Part shown: piece after piece, positions 36,813-46,353 of the stretch
Layout: each line of letters starts with the position of its first letter
How positions within the stretch are numbered: position 1 is the first letter of the stretch
Source: an uncultured Poribacteria bacterium
GTDB lineage: Bacteria > Poribacteria > WGA-4E > WGA-3G
Assembly (NCBI GenBank): GCA_951828515.1
Contig: OX639992.1
Location: 3,388,217-3,452,216, forward strand
Length of the DNA: 64,000 nt
Direction of reading: 5' to 3'
Program-made: the position numbers and the translations under genes
The notes under the pieces: generated by a model
Told to the model about the DNA's origin: nothing
The model's database searches: none
Seen by the model: the letters and a program-made list of their open reading frames with translations, nothing else

Positions 36813-39269
36813 ATGCGAGGGATAATGCCGAAGTCATCTAACGTGCGGCGGGATTTTCTACGGAAAAAACATTTCAATGGAAACTCCGCCCATGAGCAAC
36901 CGGCTGACGAAGAGCTAACATCAATGGAAGAAGTGCCCGAAGAGTTAGAAGAACGGGTACAGGCGCTACTCGCAAACGGAGAAGAAATCAAAGTCGCTGT
37001 CTCAACCGATCTGCGGTTTGATGGCAACTATGGAAAAGATTGGGTAATTGCTACTGATAGACGCCTCATCGCTTTTAATCAGAACGGTGCACCGGAGCCT
37101 CAACTTCGTGAGATTCCGCTTACCTCAATTGAGGCTGTTGAGATCGTTGAGATGTACGGGAACAATATCCTCAAGGTCAGAACATCCGAGGATGCCATGG
37201 AAGTTGCCCGCTACTCACGTCGGGTCTCGCCAAAGTTTGAGTTGGCAACGCCTGAATTAGAGACATTAGTTCAGGACGCAAACCCGGACATGGAGCACGA
37301 GAAGCAGCATCGTCCGCAAGGCTGGGGTAAAAATAAAGACAAGTGCGAAACATGTGGACAGCCGATGCCACGCTGGTCGGGCGTTTGTGTTAATTGTGTT
37401 GAAAAACGAAAACTCATCTTCCGGCTTATTAAATATTCGTTCCCCTTCTGGCACATCGCCGTTCCCGCCCTTGCATTGATGATGGTCATCCGACTTGTTT
37501 CGCTTCTTCCAGCTGTTCTGAGCAAGGAGATGGTTGATAATATCCTTGTTCCAGCAGAAAGGAACATAAGCGGAGCAACATTAACCGCGACCGGTGAGCC
37601 AATTCCAGCTCCGACATGGGGACTCCTTGGCGGGATAGTTGAAGGTGTTTCAGGTTGGTTAACGCTTCCAGTTGCTGGAGGTTGGGGACACCTCACCACC
37701 ATTGTCCTTTTAATGGTTAGCTTCAACGTTTTCACTATGGGGGCTTCCGCTGTACGTGGCTATATGATGGCGTGGGTGGGTCAAAATATTACGCGCAGGC
37801 TTCGGAACGAAACTTATGAACATCTCAACTCACTCTCGTTGGATTTTTACAATCAGCGTGATACCGGAAACCTAATGTCGAGAATCACAAGCGACGTGGC
37901 AAGGCTCCGGGATTTCATCGCGAACGGATTGCAGGATTTGATCGGAGATTCGCTGACGCTCGTCAACATCTGTGCCATTATGTTTCTTACCAATTGGAAA
38001 CTGGCTGCATGGACGTTGATCCCGGTGCCCTGTCTCATTTTCTTTACTATCTTCTTTGGAAAAAAGATGAGCAAGGTCTTTTCCGTGCTATGGAAGCGAT
38101 ATGCCGATGTGAGTACCATACTGGCAAGCACCATCCCTGGCGTGCGGGTCGTCAAAGCCTTTGCGCGCGAACGTTATGAGGTAAACCGATTTAGCGAAAA
38201 AACATATCAAGTGTTTGATGGCGAAATGAATGCGGCAAAGTTGTGGACGCTGTACCGCCCGATCATGGAATTTATCATTTTCTCCGGTTCCATTCTGATA
38301 TGGTTGATTGGTGGTTCACAAATCTTTGACGGGTTACTAACGCTCGGCGAGCTCTTTATGTTCCAGGCGTTGATGGGACGGTTCTTCAGACCCGTCTACA
38401 CGCTTTGTCAGATGAACGAAAGATTCATCCGAGCCGCGACTTCTGCCGACCGTGTGTTTGAGATCATAGACACTCCCCCAAGTGTTGCGGATAAAGAAGA
38501 CGCGATCACGCTTGAAAACATCAAAGGCGATGTCGAATTCAAGGATGTCTATTTCTCTTACGACACAGAAAAGAATGCCATTAACGGTGTCAGTTTCCGT
38601 GTGGAAGCGGGCGAGATGATTGGGCTTGTAGGACATAGCGGTGCTGGCAAAAGCACGGTTATTAACCTGATTACCCGTTTCTACGATCCGAGTGAAGGCT
38701 CAATAGAGATTGATGGTCATGACAACCGCGATATTAAACTGAAAGCATTGCGGCAACAGGTTGGTGTCGTACTTCAAGATCCATTCCTGTTCCAAGGGAC
38801 AATCGCCGAAAATATTGGGTATTCGAAACCCGGTGCTTCTCGGCATGAAATTATCGCCGCAGCGAAAGCCGCAAATGCGCATGAGTTCATCGTCAAATTT
38901 CCCGATGGTTACGATACAATGGTGGGTGAACGTGGAGCTCGCGTATCCGGCGGTGAACGGCAGCGAATTTCTATCGCCCGCGCGATCCTAAAAAATCCGA
39001 GAATTCTCATCTTGGATGAAGCGACATCGTCTGTAGACACAGAGACTGAATCGAATATTCAGGAAGCGTTGGAACGGCTCGTCCGCGGCCGTACCGTGTT
39101 CGCTATCGCACACCGACTCTCTACTCTCAAGTATGCTAACCGTCTGGTTGTACTGAAAGACGGAAAAGTGGATGAAATCGGCACGCATGCCGAGCTTCTT
39201 GCGAAAGAGGGTACCTATGCAGGTTTGTGTGAAAAGCAGATAGAATTGTCGAAGATTCGCGCCTTATAG
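36813..39269 (+). CDS. ABC exporter (permease-ATPase) with bPH and zinc-ribbon N-terminal extension
   Basis: 818 residues. Residues 55-135 resemble a bacterial PH-like domain (DWVIATDRRLIAFNQ). Cys 178, 181, 192 and 195 (CETCG...CVNC) form a zinc ribbon. Then comes a six-helix ABC exporter domain and an ATPase: Walker A GHSGAGKST, Q-loop VLQDPFLFQGTIAENI, signature VSGGERQR, Walker B ILILDEATSSVD, switch AHRLST. A typical half-transporter has about 580 residues, so the extension adds over 200. Paired with a DUF1854 gene 80 bases downstream; in some bacteria this pair is annotated as cyanophycin-metabolism-associated, but no cyanophycin gene is seen here. Confidence 0.9.
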   Translation: MRGIMPKSSNVRRDFLRKKHFNGNSAHEQPADEELTSMEEVPEELEERVQALLANGEEIKVAVSTDLRFDGNYGKDWVIATDRRLIAFNQNGAPEPQLREIPLTSIEAVEIVEMYGNNILKVRTSEDAMEVARYSRRVSPKFELATPELETLVQDANPDMEHEKQHRPQGWGKNKDKCETCGQPMPRWSGVCVNCVEKRKLIFRLIKYSFPFWHIAVPALALMMVIRLVSLLPAVLSKEMVDNILVPAERNISGATLTATGEPIPAPTWGLLGGIVEGVSGWLTLPVAGGWGHLTTIVLLMVSFNVFTMGASAVRGYMMAWVGQNITRRLRNETYEHLNSLSLDFYNQRDTGNLMSRITSDVARLRDFIANGLQDLIGDSLTLVNICAIMFLTNWKLAAWTLIPVPCLIFFTIFFGKKMSKVFSVLWKRYADVSTILASTIPGVRVVKAFARERYEVNRFSEKTYQVFDGEMNAAKLWTLYRPIMEFIIFSGSILIWLIGGSQIFDGLLTLGELFMFQALMGRFFRPVYTLCQMNERFIRAATSADRVFEIIDTPPSVADKEDAITLENIKGDVEFKDVYFSYDTEKNAINGVSFRVEAGEMIGLVGHSGAGKSTVINLITRFYDPSEGSIEIDGHDNRDIKLKALRQQVGVVLQDPFLFQGTIAENIGYSKPGASRHEIIAAAKAANAHEFIVKFPDGYDTMVGERGARVSGGERQRISIARAILKNPRILILDEATSSVDTETESNIQEALERLVRGRTVFAIAHRLSTLKYANRLVVLKDGKVDEIGTHAELLAKEGTYAGLCEKQIELSKIRAL

Positions 39270-39286
39270 GCAACAATATACTCCTA

Positions 39287-39313
39287 TAGTGCGCATTTTC
39301 TAAATGCGCACTA
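39287..39313 (+). repeat. Perfect 12-bp hairpin between exporter and DUF1854 gene
   Basis: TAGTGCGCATTT (39287-39298) pairs fully with AAATGCGCACTA (39302-39313) over a 3-base loop. Without a T-run it is more likely an mRNA stabiliser or processing site. Confidence 0.6.
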
Positions 39314-39349
39314 CATCCTCCCTGCTGTAGAAGAAGGAGAAGTTACGTT

Positions 39350-39859
39350 ATGCAGGAAGCTACAAAGATTACCGATGAGGTGCAATTCCTTGATGCCCCC
39401 AACATCAAAATTGCGCGAAATTCGTTTGAGGAACTCACAGTTGAACTACCAGACGGCGCAAGTCACGCAAACGTTGACGCAGTCCGGTCCTTTCCGCTCA
39501 CTGATTCTAACAAATATATCACGCTGCTGGATAGCGAAGGCGAGGAAATCGGTATCATTCAGGACATCAAACAGTTGCCTCGCGAGTCAGCGGAAATCCT
39601 TGTGTCGGAGTTGCAGAAACGGTATTTTATGCCGAAGATAACCAAAATCCACGAACTGGATGGTCAGTTCGGTGTTACACAGTGGGTCGTGGAAACAAAC
39701 CGTGGTCCTGTAACATTTGGCATGCGTACCCGATATGATGTTGTCAGTCTTGAGAATGGACGGGTGCTTATTAAAGATGCCGATGGTAATCGTTACGAGA
39801 TTGAGAATTATCACCATTTAGATCCGGCGAGTCTCGCCCTGCTTGAAACGCAATTATAG
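39350..39859 (+). CDS. DUF1854 family protein
   Basis: 169 residues, soluble. Conserved DUF1854 features: VRSFPLTDSNKYITLLDSEGEEIGII, ILVSELQKRYFMPKITKI, FGVTQWVVETNRGPVTFGMRTR, VLIKDADGNRYEIENYHHLDP. It is regularly encoded next to an ABC exporter with an N-terminal extension, as here, and is probably a partner of that transporter. AAGGAGAAG lies before the ATG. Confidence 0.88.
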   Translation: MQEATKITDEVQFLDAPNIKIARNSFEELTVELPDGASHANVDAVRSFPLTDSNKYITLLDSEGEEIGIIQDIKQLPRESAEILVSELQKRYFMPKITKIHELDGQFGVTQWVVETNRGPVTFGMRTRYDVVSLENGRVLIKDADGNRYEIENYHHLDPASLALLETQL

Positions 39860-39890
39860 CAGTTTATTCCAGCAGGATATTCAATCTTTA

Positions 39891-39932
39891 AGGCGCAGTT
39901 TCCTATATTAGGCGGATCGCGCCTCTCTTTTT
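39891..39932 (+). terminator. Terminator after DUF1854 gene
   Basis: AGGCGC (39891-39896) pairs with GCGCCT (39919-39924); CTCTTTTT follows. The loop is long (22 bases). Confidence 0.55.
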
Positions 39933-39982
39933 ATTCAAATGAAATAATACTGCTGAATTTTCACCTACGGAGGTTGGTAAGC

Positions 39983-41107
39983 GTGGAAGACGTAAGAATT
40001 GAACGGATTGAATGGGCACGCTTGACAGGCGAACGTCCCCGTAAAGCTGGCTGCAATTCGAGGCTCGGCGAACACGGGTTACATGTCCGTCCCGCTATTG
40101 CCCGTATAACAACAACAGATGGCGCGAGTGGATTCGGATTTTCACCGATTTCTCGTGAAAAAGCGCAGATGGTTGTTGGGTTTCAACTCAGTGAAGCGTT
40201 CGATGCAGAGAGTGGTGTCACCGAAGAATTCAGAATGTTAGAGTACCCGCTCTGGGATCTCGTAGGAACGTTGGCAGCAAAACCGGTCTACGCGCTGCTT
40301 TCGGGAGAAAACGGAGCGTTTCGCGCCCCGTGTTACGATACTTCGCTTTACATTGATGACTTGCACCTTGAGGACAATGCTGAAGCGGCGGCACTCATTG
40401 CGTCCGAGGCATTGGAGGGAAAGGCGCGCGGGCATAATGCTTACAAAATAAAAGTAGGGCGCGGCGCGATGCACATGCCACTCGACAAAGGAACCCAACG
40501 CGATATTGACGTTATCCGTGCGGTTCGAGAGGCAGTTGGGGCTGACGCTTCAATCCTAATAGATGCAAACAATGGCTACAACCTCAACCTGACCAAACAG
40601 GTATTGGGTGCTGCTGCTGATGCAAACGTCTATTGGATGGAAGAGGCATTCCACGAGGATGCCCGTGTCTATAGCCTGCTGAAAGAATGGCTAAATGCTG
40701 AAGGTTTAGAAACCCGCATCGCTGACGGCGAAGGTGGTGCTTCGCCGAATTTGGTAGACTGGGCAAAAGATGGGCTCATCGACATTGTCCAATACGATAT
40801 CTTCTACCCTGGCTTCTCACGTTGGCTTGAACTCGGTCCTGAGTTAGATGCAGTGAACGTCGGCACAGCACCACATCACTACGGTGGACACTACGGAAAT
40901 TACGTAACCTGTCACCTTGCCGCAAAGGTGGAACGGTTTGAATTCGTCGAATGGGATCATGCGACCACTCCTGGCTTAGATGACTCTGGGTATTCCATAT
41001 CCAACGGCTATGTGAACGTTCCACAAAGTCCCGGTTTTGGGTTGAATTTGGATGAGGCACCCTACCAAAAAGCGATGGCAGAGAACGGGTTTGAGGTTCG
41101 CGCGTAG
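39983..41107 (+). CDS. Enolase-superfamily (mandelate racemase/muconate lactonizing type) enzyme
   Basis: 374 residues. N-terminal capping domain and a barrel domain with YKIKVGRG (KxK-type base), SILIDANNGYN (metal Asp), YWMEEAFHED (metal Glu), TRIADGEGGASPN and a late APHHYGGHYGNY with the catalytic-region histidine. Removes a proton next to a carboxylate, usually in sugar-acid dehydration. GTG 39983 lies 9 bases after GGAGG (39969-39973); TTG 39974 abuts that site. A PhyH-type gene follows. Confidence 0.88.
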   Translation: MEDVRIERIEWARLTGERPRKAGCNSRLGEHGLHVRPAIARITTTDGASGFGFSPISREKAQMVVGFQLSEAFDAESGVTEEFRMLEYPLWDLVGTLAAKPVYALLSGENGAFRAPCYDTSLYIDDLHLEDNAEAAALIASEALEGKARGHNAYKIKVGRGAMHMPLDKGTQRDIDVIRAVREAVGADASILIDANNGYNLNLTKQVLGAAADANVYWMEEAFHEDARVYSLLKEWLNAEGLETRIADGEGGASPNLVDWAKDGLIDIVQYDIFYPGFSRWLELGPELDAVNVGTAPHHYGGHYGNYVTCHLAAKVERFEFVEWDHATTPGLDDSGYSISNGYVNVPQSPGFGLNLDEAPYQKAMAENGFEVRA

Positions 41108-41176
41108 CAACGCTTCTATATGTAAACGCACTTTGCAGGCACACTTGGTTTGTGTGCCAAAATGAGGATGAGAACT

Positions 41177-41914
41177 ATGGGACATTTAACTGCTGAAGAC
41201 AAAGAATTTTTCAAAGAAAACGGTTATCTGGTTGTACGCGGGGCACTGGAGCAGGAAGCGATTGATGCGGCTCTTGACAGGCTCTGGGAAGAAATGGACG
41301 AAGACAGGAACGACCCAGAATCATGGATACGCCAAGGTTACCGCACTGTACCTGTTGGCAGTGAAGAAGTTATCAGTAGTACAACGTATAGCAACCGAGT
41401 TTTTGCTATGGCAGAGGAACTTGTCGGCAAAGACAAATTACATACGAGCGGTGGCGCGGGACCGCATATCAATTTCCCAGATCCAGACAGGAAATGGAAT
41501 GAACCGATGGGACATCTTGATGGTTACCACACGCCTACCAACGGTGTGCCGAAAGGGGTCGTTAGTGCGTTCACACTTGGTGCTACCGTTTATCTTGGCA
41601 CAGTTGAAAAACGTGGTGGTGGATTTACTGTCTGGCCAGGGAGCCATCGGATCTGGGCAGAATACTTTAGACACCATGACCTGGATAGTCTCCCAGGAGG
41701 TATCGCCCCATTTGATTTAGGACCGGGTTACGAATTCACCGGTGAGGCAGGCGATGTCTGTTTCTGGCATCATCAGATGAGCCATACTGCTGGTCCAAAC
41801 TGTGGTCGTAACGTCCGGATTGCATGCATTAGTAGGTACCGACGGAAGGACCTTGACGAGATTAAGTTTGAAACCCCTGAGGATATGTGGAAATATTGGG
41901 AGGGGATTTCATAG
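41177..41914 (+). CDS. Phytanoyl-CoA dioxygenase (PhyH) family protein
   Basis: 245 residues. FKENGYLVVRGALEQEAID is the family start; the iron site is HLDGYH in PMGHLDGYHTPTNG and the distal histidine in HHQMSHTAGPN, followed by VRIACISRYRR with the likely 2-oxoglutarate arginine. ATG 41177 follows GAGGATGAG; earlier frames to 41150 overlap a hairpin (41138-41158) and are unlikely. It pairs with the enolase-superfamily gene upstream. Confidence 0.9.
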   Translation: MGHLTAEDKEFFKENGYLVVRGALEQEAIDAALDRLWEEMDEDRNDPESWIRQGYRTVPVGSEEVISSTTYSNRVFAMAEELVGKDKLHTSGGAGPHINFPDPDRKWNEPMGHLDGYHTPTNGVPKGVVSAFTLGATVYLGTVEKRGGGFTVWPGSHRIWAEYFRHHDLDSLPGGIAPFDLGPGYEFTGEAGDVCFWHHQMSHTAGPNCGRNVRIACISRYRRKDLDEIKFETPEDMWKYWEGIS

Positions 41915-42113
41915 CGTCCGTGTTTTTACCCTTATCCAGTTTCCGTTGTGTTGGGACACTTGCATAGTGCTCCAAAGCCGCCCGCGTAGATACACCGGAA
42001 TTTTAACTTGTCAGATGTTTTGATATATGTTATGCTTTTCTTAACCTCATTTTATAGCAAACAACTGTATCAACCTTCAGTTAGTAGCAGAAACATGTTA
42101 GGGAAGTTTCGGA

Positions 42114-42578
42114 ATGGACCTCTATCTGAACCCTTCCAAAATCACCGAGATAATAGGTGTGGAAGAAGAAATAATTAACCGAACATTGGAACGACGAGAT
42201 GTGGACATTGAGCCCTATCTGCGTGTCGTTTCTGCCGCCCCCGAAGGTCCTGGAGATCGTCCAAAGCCACAGATTCAGTTAAGGATTGATGGTCTCGCAC
42301 TGCTGATAAAAAAACTTACCTATAATATTCCAACGGATGATATTATTGAGAACCTCAGTTGTCAGATTTTTCATATTACGCATCTAAGGGAAACTTGTGA
42401 AAAATTGGAAGAGGAGAATCGAACCCTTATTGCCGAAAATGAGAAACTTCGGGAAAGCATTGAAACTTTCCAAACCGAAAAAGAGAATTTGTCTGCAGAA
42501 GTTGACAACCTGCAAAGTCAACTAATTGTGGAACAATCTAAGACCTGGGTAGCGCGTTTACTGAAACGCGGAGATTGA
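42114..42578 (+). CDS. Coiled-coil protein of unknown function
   Basis: 154 residues. I do not recognise the family. Residues 1-35 look like a small helical, possibly DNA-binding, segment (LNPSKITEIIGVEEEIINRTLERRDVDIEPYLRV); residues 95-140 are a coiled coil rich in Glu and Leu (RETCEKLEEENRTLIAENEKLRESIETFQ). The C-terminus WVARLLKRGD is basic. The next gene starts 56 bases later on the same strand. Confidence 0.65.
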   Translation: MDLYLNPSKITEIIGVEEEIINRTLERRDVDIEPYLRVVSAAPEGPGDRPKPQIQLRIDGLALLIKKLTYNIPTDDIIENLSCQIFHITHLRETCEKLEEENRTLIAENEKLRESIETFQTEKENLSAEVDNLQSQLIVEQSKTWVARLLKRGD

Positions 42579-42633
42579 TAGGGCTGGACAAGCAAGGCTC
42601 AAGATTCTACTCTCACAAGTATCGAAAATCGCT

Positions 42634-43254
42634 ATGGGAAAAGAAAAACGGAATCAACTGCTTGCGGTCGGGTTCTTCGTGCTCGGCATGGTCTTCCTCT
42701 ATGGAGGGGGTATCTCATTCGCCCCATCCGTCATTACCCAGAATGCCGTTTTGCTCAAAGGTACCGCGCTGGTGCTGCTGAGCATTGCTGCAATCCTCGC
42801 TGGTACTGCTTTTGAAAATAAACAGCGAATCGCCATCATTTCCAGCATAGGTTTGGCGATGAGTCTCGGATTCCTCTATTTGCCTGTCCCTTCAATCTTG
42901 CACGGTTCAACGTTCCATATCCTTTTCGCTTGTGCAATTGCATTTGGCATGACAACCACTGCGAAGCGAGCAGCGACTATCGGGGCAGCAGCCCTTGCCT
43001 GTATCGGCATCGTTTTTCTTTACCAGCCTTTCTTTCCATCACTTAATAGCACCGCCCTACACTTGCTTTTACCGGGTGTGATCGTTTTCTCAATCGTCTT
43101 TTCGCAGAAAACCTTGTGTGAGCAGATTTCTGTCGGCTTAATCGCGCTGGGTTTAATCGCGCTCTGCCAACCTTTTCTGATGCTATTCTATCAAACCGGT
43201 TTCCAATTGTTGCTTACCGGATTAACAGGTTTTATTGTCGCAGCGCATCGCTAA
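42634..43254 (+). CDS. Small polytopic membrane protein, unknown
   Basis: 206 residues, mostly hydrophobic, with seven or eight short membrane helices. Repeated-looking units of the form GLAMSLGFLYLPVPS and ALACIGIVFLYQPFFPS and ALGLIALCQPFLM suggest an internally duplicated protein. No family recognised. It lies between the coiled-coil gene and a flavin oxidase, both on the same strand. Confidence 0.65.
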   Translation: MGKEKRNQLLAVGFFVLGMVFLYGGGISFAPSVITQNAVLLKGTALVLLSIAAILAGTAFENKQRIAIISSIGLAMSLGFLYLPVPSILHGSTFHILFACAIAFGMTTTAKRAATIGAAALACIGIVFLYQPFFPSLNSTALHLLLPGVIVFSIVFSQKTLCEQISVGLIALGLIALCQPFLMLFYQTGFQLLLTGLTGFIVAAHR

Positions 43255-43285
43255 AAAATTGTTAGACAAAAATTCTGGTCTTTCC

Positions 43286-44407
43286 ATGAACTCCAATAGA
43301 AAAAAAGTTGTAATAGTAGGGGCGGGGGTTATCGGTGCCGCGATCGCGTATCATCTGTCCCAACGCGATGGAATCGCTGTAACGCTTCTGGAGCGTGATA
43401 TTCCCGGCGCGGGGGCATCTGGACACTCTTTCGCGTGGGCGAACGCTTTTGGGAAAGATCCGCGGGACTACCATACCCTCAACCGACGCTCGTTGGATAT
43501 GTGGTACCGACTTGCCCATCAACTTGATGCGGATATTGGTATTCACTATGGCGGCGAAATGCGGTGGGAAAACGATCCACAGCGTGCAACACAACTTCGC
43601 CAACGCATCCAACAAATTCAGATGTGGGGTTACCCGTGTCGGCTCATCACCCGTGACGAGATGTTGACCCTTGAGCCACACTTACACCCTGGTACTGTAG
43701 TCGCCGCGTCCTTTTCTGATGCAGATATCCACGTTGAGACCGACAGATTCATCGGTGTGTGTCTCCAACGCGCATGCGAAAGGGGTGCGGTTGTGCACCA
43801 ACAAACCAGCGTTACTGGATTTGTCATTCGTAACGGCAGTGTTGCTGCTGTCAAGACCACCGATGCCGAATTTCCGTGTGATGTTGTCGTCTTAGCAAGT
43901 GGTGTTCAGACGACTGAACTCGCCTCCTTAGCGCAGGCGCATATTCCACAGCAACGGAGTCCGGGTATTGTGATTAAGACAACGCCGTGTGCTACGGTTT
44001 TACACAACGTCGCGGTCATTCACGCGGCTCCGACGGATGAAAACCATCAGCATCTCCATCTCCGTCAACTGGCGGATGGGAGTCTTAGAATTGGGCAAGG
44101 TACTCAAGAAGGGATAAATCGTGATGACTCGCAACAGCACGCCGATGCACTCCTCACTCGTGCCAAGGCTTATTTGCCAGCGATAGGAGATGCTAAAGCG
44201 ATTCCAACACCGGTTGGGTATCGTCCAATGCCGCTTGATGGGTTTCCCGTAATTGGGTTTACCGAAGCGGTGCAAAATCTGTATATCGCCTTAATGCATA
44301 GCGGTGTAACCTTGGCACCTTTGGTGGGTGAAATGGCAACTGTGGAAATTGCCGACAGTGCGAGGGTGGATTGGTTCGCGCCTTATCGACCAGAGCGATT
44401 TAGATAG
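43286..44407 (+). CDS. FAD-dependent oxidoreductase, DAO (D-amino acid oxidase/sarcosine oxidase) family
   Basis: 373 residues. N-terminal FAD motif KVVIVGAGVIGAAIAYHLSQRDGIAVTLLERD (GxGxxG with acidic end), GASGHSFAWANAFGKDP near the flavin, VVVLASGVQT, and a C-terminal GYRPMPLDGFPVIGFTEAVQNLYIALMHSGVTLAPLVGEM typical of this fold. Oxidises a primary or secondary amine. A longer frame from 43235 would overlap the membrane-protein gene; ATG 43286 starts just before the FAD motif. Confidence 0.9.
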   Translation: MNSNRKKVVIVGAGVIGAAIAYHLSQRDGIAVTLLERDIPGAGASGHSFAWANAFGKDPRDYHTLNRRSLDMWYRLAHQLDADIGIHYGGEMRWENDPQRATQLRQRIQQIQMWGYPCRLITRDEMLTLEPHLHPGTVVAASFSDADIHVETDRFIGVCLQRACERGAVVHQQTSVTGFVIRNGSVAAVKTTDAEFPCDVVVLASGVQTTELASLAQAHIPQQRSPGIVIKTTPCATVLHNVAVIHAAPTDENHQHLHLRQLADGSLRIGQGTQEGINRDDSQQHADALLTRAKAYLPAIGDAKAIPTPVGYRPMPLDGFPVIGFTEAVQNLYIALMHSGVTLAPLVGEMATVEIADSARVDWFAPYRPERFR

Positions 44408-44508
44408 GCTGTTGGTTTGAACTACGAATTGAATTAAAAAGAAGGGAATTTACCTTAATCTATTGTTTACACACACCTTCTGAGATTAAGGCAACGGAGG
44501 AGATGAAG

Positions 44509-45273
44509 ATGTTAAATGCAAGAAAATTTTCGTCGATTCAGCTTTTTACGCGAATTGCTATTTCTGTTTCCATCCTGATTTTTATATCGGTTCCCCTTAG
44601 CTTTAGCGGGGAAATCCTCGATGACTTTGATGATGGCGATACAGAAGGCTGGGAACGCTCCCCACAGAATGAAGATAGCAAGTCCTTCTGGGGTATAGAG
44701 AAAGGAAACGCTTTCGTCACTTTTGATCCAAAGGGTCTCGTGTGGAGTGAGGCAATCTCCCAATTCAATTTTACCGGCGAAGGGTTAAAGGTTGGTGACC
44801 CAAGCAAATGGACAGACTATGACGTAGAGGTTGATTTGCGGCACAAAGAGATCGCCAACTTCCCAGGTGGTGTCCGTGGGCGTGTTGACCTTGAGACAGG
44901 TTCACATTATGTGGTCTGGTTATATCCCGGATCGGCAAAAATGAATCTATTCAGCAATCCGGGCTGGGACATTAATACCGGTTTGCAGAACCACGGTGAA
45001 GCTCCTTACAAGCCAGAAGTGGATAAATGGCATACGGTCAAGTTGAGTTTTTCAGGTACCACTATCAAGGTGTTCTATGACGGGAAGATGATGATTGAAG
45101 CAAAGGATAATCAGTACAAAAGCGGAACGGTAGCACTGGGGAATCAGGACAAAATTGTGGATTACGATAACGTCCGCATCACAGGTCCCGATATTCCCAA
45201 CTTTAATGCAAGTGCTGTCGAACCACAAGATAAATTGACGATAACTTGGGGACAGATAAAGTCGTCGTTTTAG
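44509..45273 (+). CDS. Secreted DUF1080/laminin-G-like protein
   Basis: 254 residues with a signal peptide (LFTRIAISVSILIFISVPLSFSG). The mature part is a concanavalin-like beta-sandwich: DDFDDGDTEGWERSP, DYDVEVDLRH, WHTVKLSFSGTTIKVFYDGKMMIEAKDNQYKSGTVALG. Such proteins bind or process glycans at the cell surface. The end SAVEPQDKLTITWGQIKSS recurs in paralogues of this lineage (my recollection). Of two ATGs, 44509 lies 7 bases after GGAGGAG and is preferred over 44503. Confidence 0.8.
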   Translation: MLNARKFSSIQLFTRIAISVSILIFISVPLSFSGEILDDFDDGDTEGWERSPQNEDSKSFWGIEKGNAFVTFDPKGLVWSEAISQFNFTGEGLKVGDPSKWTDYDVEVDLRHKEIANFPGGVRGRVDLETGSHYVVWLYPGSAKMNLFSNPGWDINTGLQNHGEAPYKPEVDKWHTVKLSFSGTTIKVFYDGKMMIEAKDNQYKSGTVALGNQDKIVDYDNVRITGPDIPNFNASAVEPQDKLTITWGQIKSSF

Positions 45274-45369
45274 AATGAATTGTCCGGACGAAGGCGGGGT
45301 TAGATAGACGAGCTTTACTGGTTGGCTTGGGAACTCGCGTAGGATTTAGAAGTTGTCCTGAAGTAAATC

Positions 45370-46227
45370 CTATTTCTCATAATGATCTGTGTACACCTTC
45401 ACCAAGTCCCCCTTCCGAAAACCCGGAACAGCCGTAGCACATTCCTGTGCCAAGCGTTCATAATCAATCCCCATCAACCGTGCTAAGACCGTAGAATTTT
45501 TCGCTTTTAAAAGCATCCACTGCTTATTCCGTTCACACTGCTTTTCATCTATCTCTCTCCGGGAATAATCTTGCCATCCTTGACACGGCACAGCGAAATC
45601 GAACGGGTTTTGAAAGACTTTCAAAGCGTCAGACGTGTTGTTATACTGCCACATCTGAAAATCACGATGTTGAATCGGTAAAGGTTTATATTGCCGCATG
45701 TCCGAGTGTGCGCTTACCAAACGGGTCCATATTTGGAACTCCGTATTTACCGAGTACGGTTTACCCGTCTCGAGGTGAAACGCATCTCTTGGAAGAGGCA
45801 ATTTACTGATAAATCGCATACTGGCATCAAGCCTCTTGTGAGTGCCAAACTTTCTGAAGTTGACGGGGACAATAAACGCGACAATATCTGCTAAGTAAGC
45901 GGCATGGTTAAAGAAGTCTATCGCTAATTTTCCACGCTTACCAAAAGGTGGATTACCGATGATGACGGTGTCTCTGGGTGTGAACGGGGAATCGGGGACT
46001 TCAAAAAAGTCTTGAGATTTCACATCGCTGCATTTTGGCACGAGATCTATGCCTAACCGCTTTTCCGGCGGTAAGAGTTTGTAAAACGCACCGGTGCCAG
46101 CAGCAGGTTCTATAAAAAAGAGGTCGCTGAGGTTTCGGTTTAGAGTTGGAAGTGTGCCTGTGAAGTGCTCCCAACATGCCTTCGCGACCTCTAATTTAGT
46201 ATAGAATTGGTCTAATGAATTTTGCAC
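45370..46227 (-). CDS. Orphan N6-adenine DNA methyltransferase-like protein
   Basis: 285 residues. AdoMet motif I FIEPAAGTGAFYKLL and catalytic motif IV TVIIGNPPFGKRG (NPPF) are both present in the gamma-class order. No target-recognition domain is obvious beyond the C-terminal 130 residues, and no restriction enzyme gene is next to it. The start is GTG 46227 without a clear ribosome site. A MITE lies only 36 bases upstream and could have altered its promoter. Confidence 0.8.
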   Translation of the reverse strand: MQNSLDQFYTKLEVAKACWEHFTGTLPTLNRNLSDLFFIEPAAGTGAFYKLLPPEKRLGIDLVPKCSDVKSQDFFEVPDSPFTPRDTVIIGNPPFGKRGKLAIDFFNHAAYLADIVAFIVPVNFRKFGTHKRLDASMRFISKLPLPRDAFHLETGKPYSVNTEFQIWTRLVSAHSDMRQYKPLPIQHRDFQMWQYNNTSDALKVFQNPFDFAVPCQGWQDYSRREIDEKQCERNKQWMLLKAKNSTVLARLMGIDYERLAQECATAVPGFRKGDLVKVYTDHYEK

Positions 46228-46262
46228 GATTTATGTGAACTAAAAGACATCTATGACTTATA

Positions 46263-46353
46263 TAGGACTTACGGACTTCCCCGGTAGGTGCGGTTTCCCA
46301 ACAGCACCGAATGCGTCCGAATAGATGAAATTTAGTGATTTTGCTAAGTCCTG
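46263..46353. mobile_element. MITE, 91 bp, with 5-bp target duplication
   Basis: Terminal repeats TAGGACTTA (46263-46271) and TAAGTCCTG (46345-46353). TTATA flanks it on both sides (46258-46262 and 46354-46358), an exact target duplication. The centre holds an imperfect palindrome (GGTAGGTGCGGTTTCCCAAC). It encodes nothing. Confidence 0.88.

Noticed and set aside
36813-39859. Cyanophycin metabolism locus
   Set aside because: Only the exporter/DUF1854 pair is present; no cyanophycin synthetase or cyanophycinase gene is in the window.
45370-46227. Restriction-modification system
   Set aside because: The methyltransferase has no adjacent endonuclease or specificity subunit.
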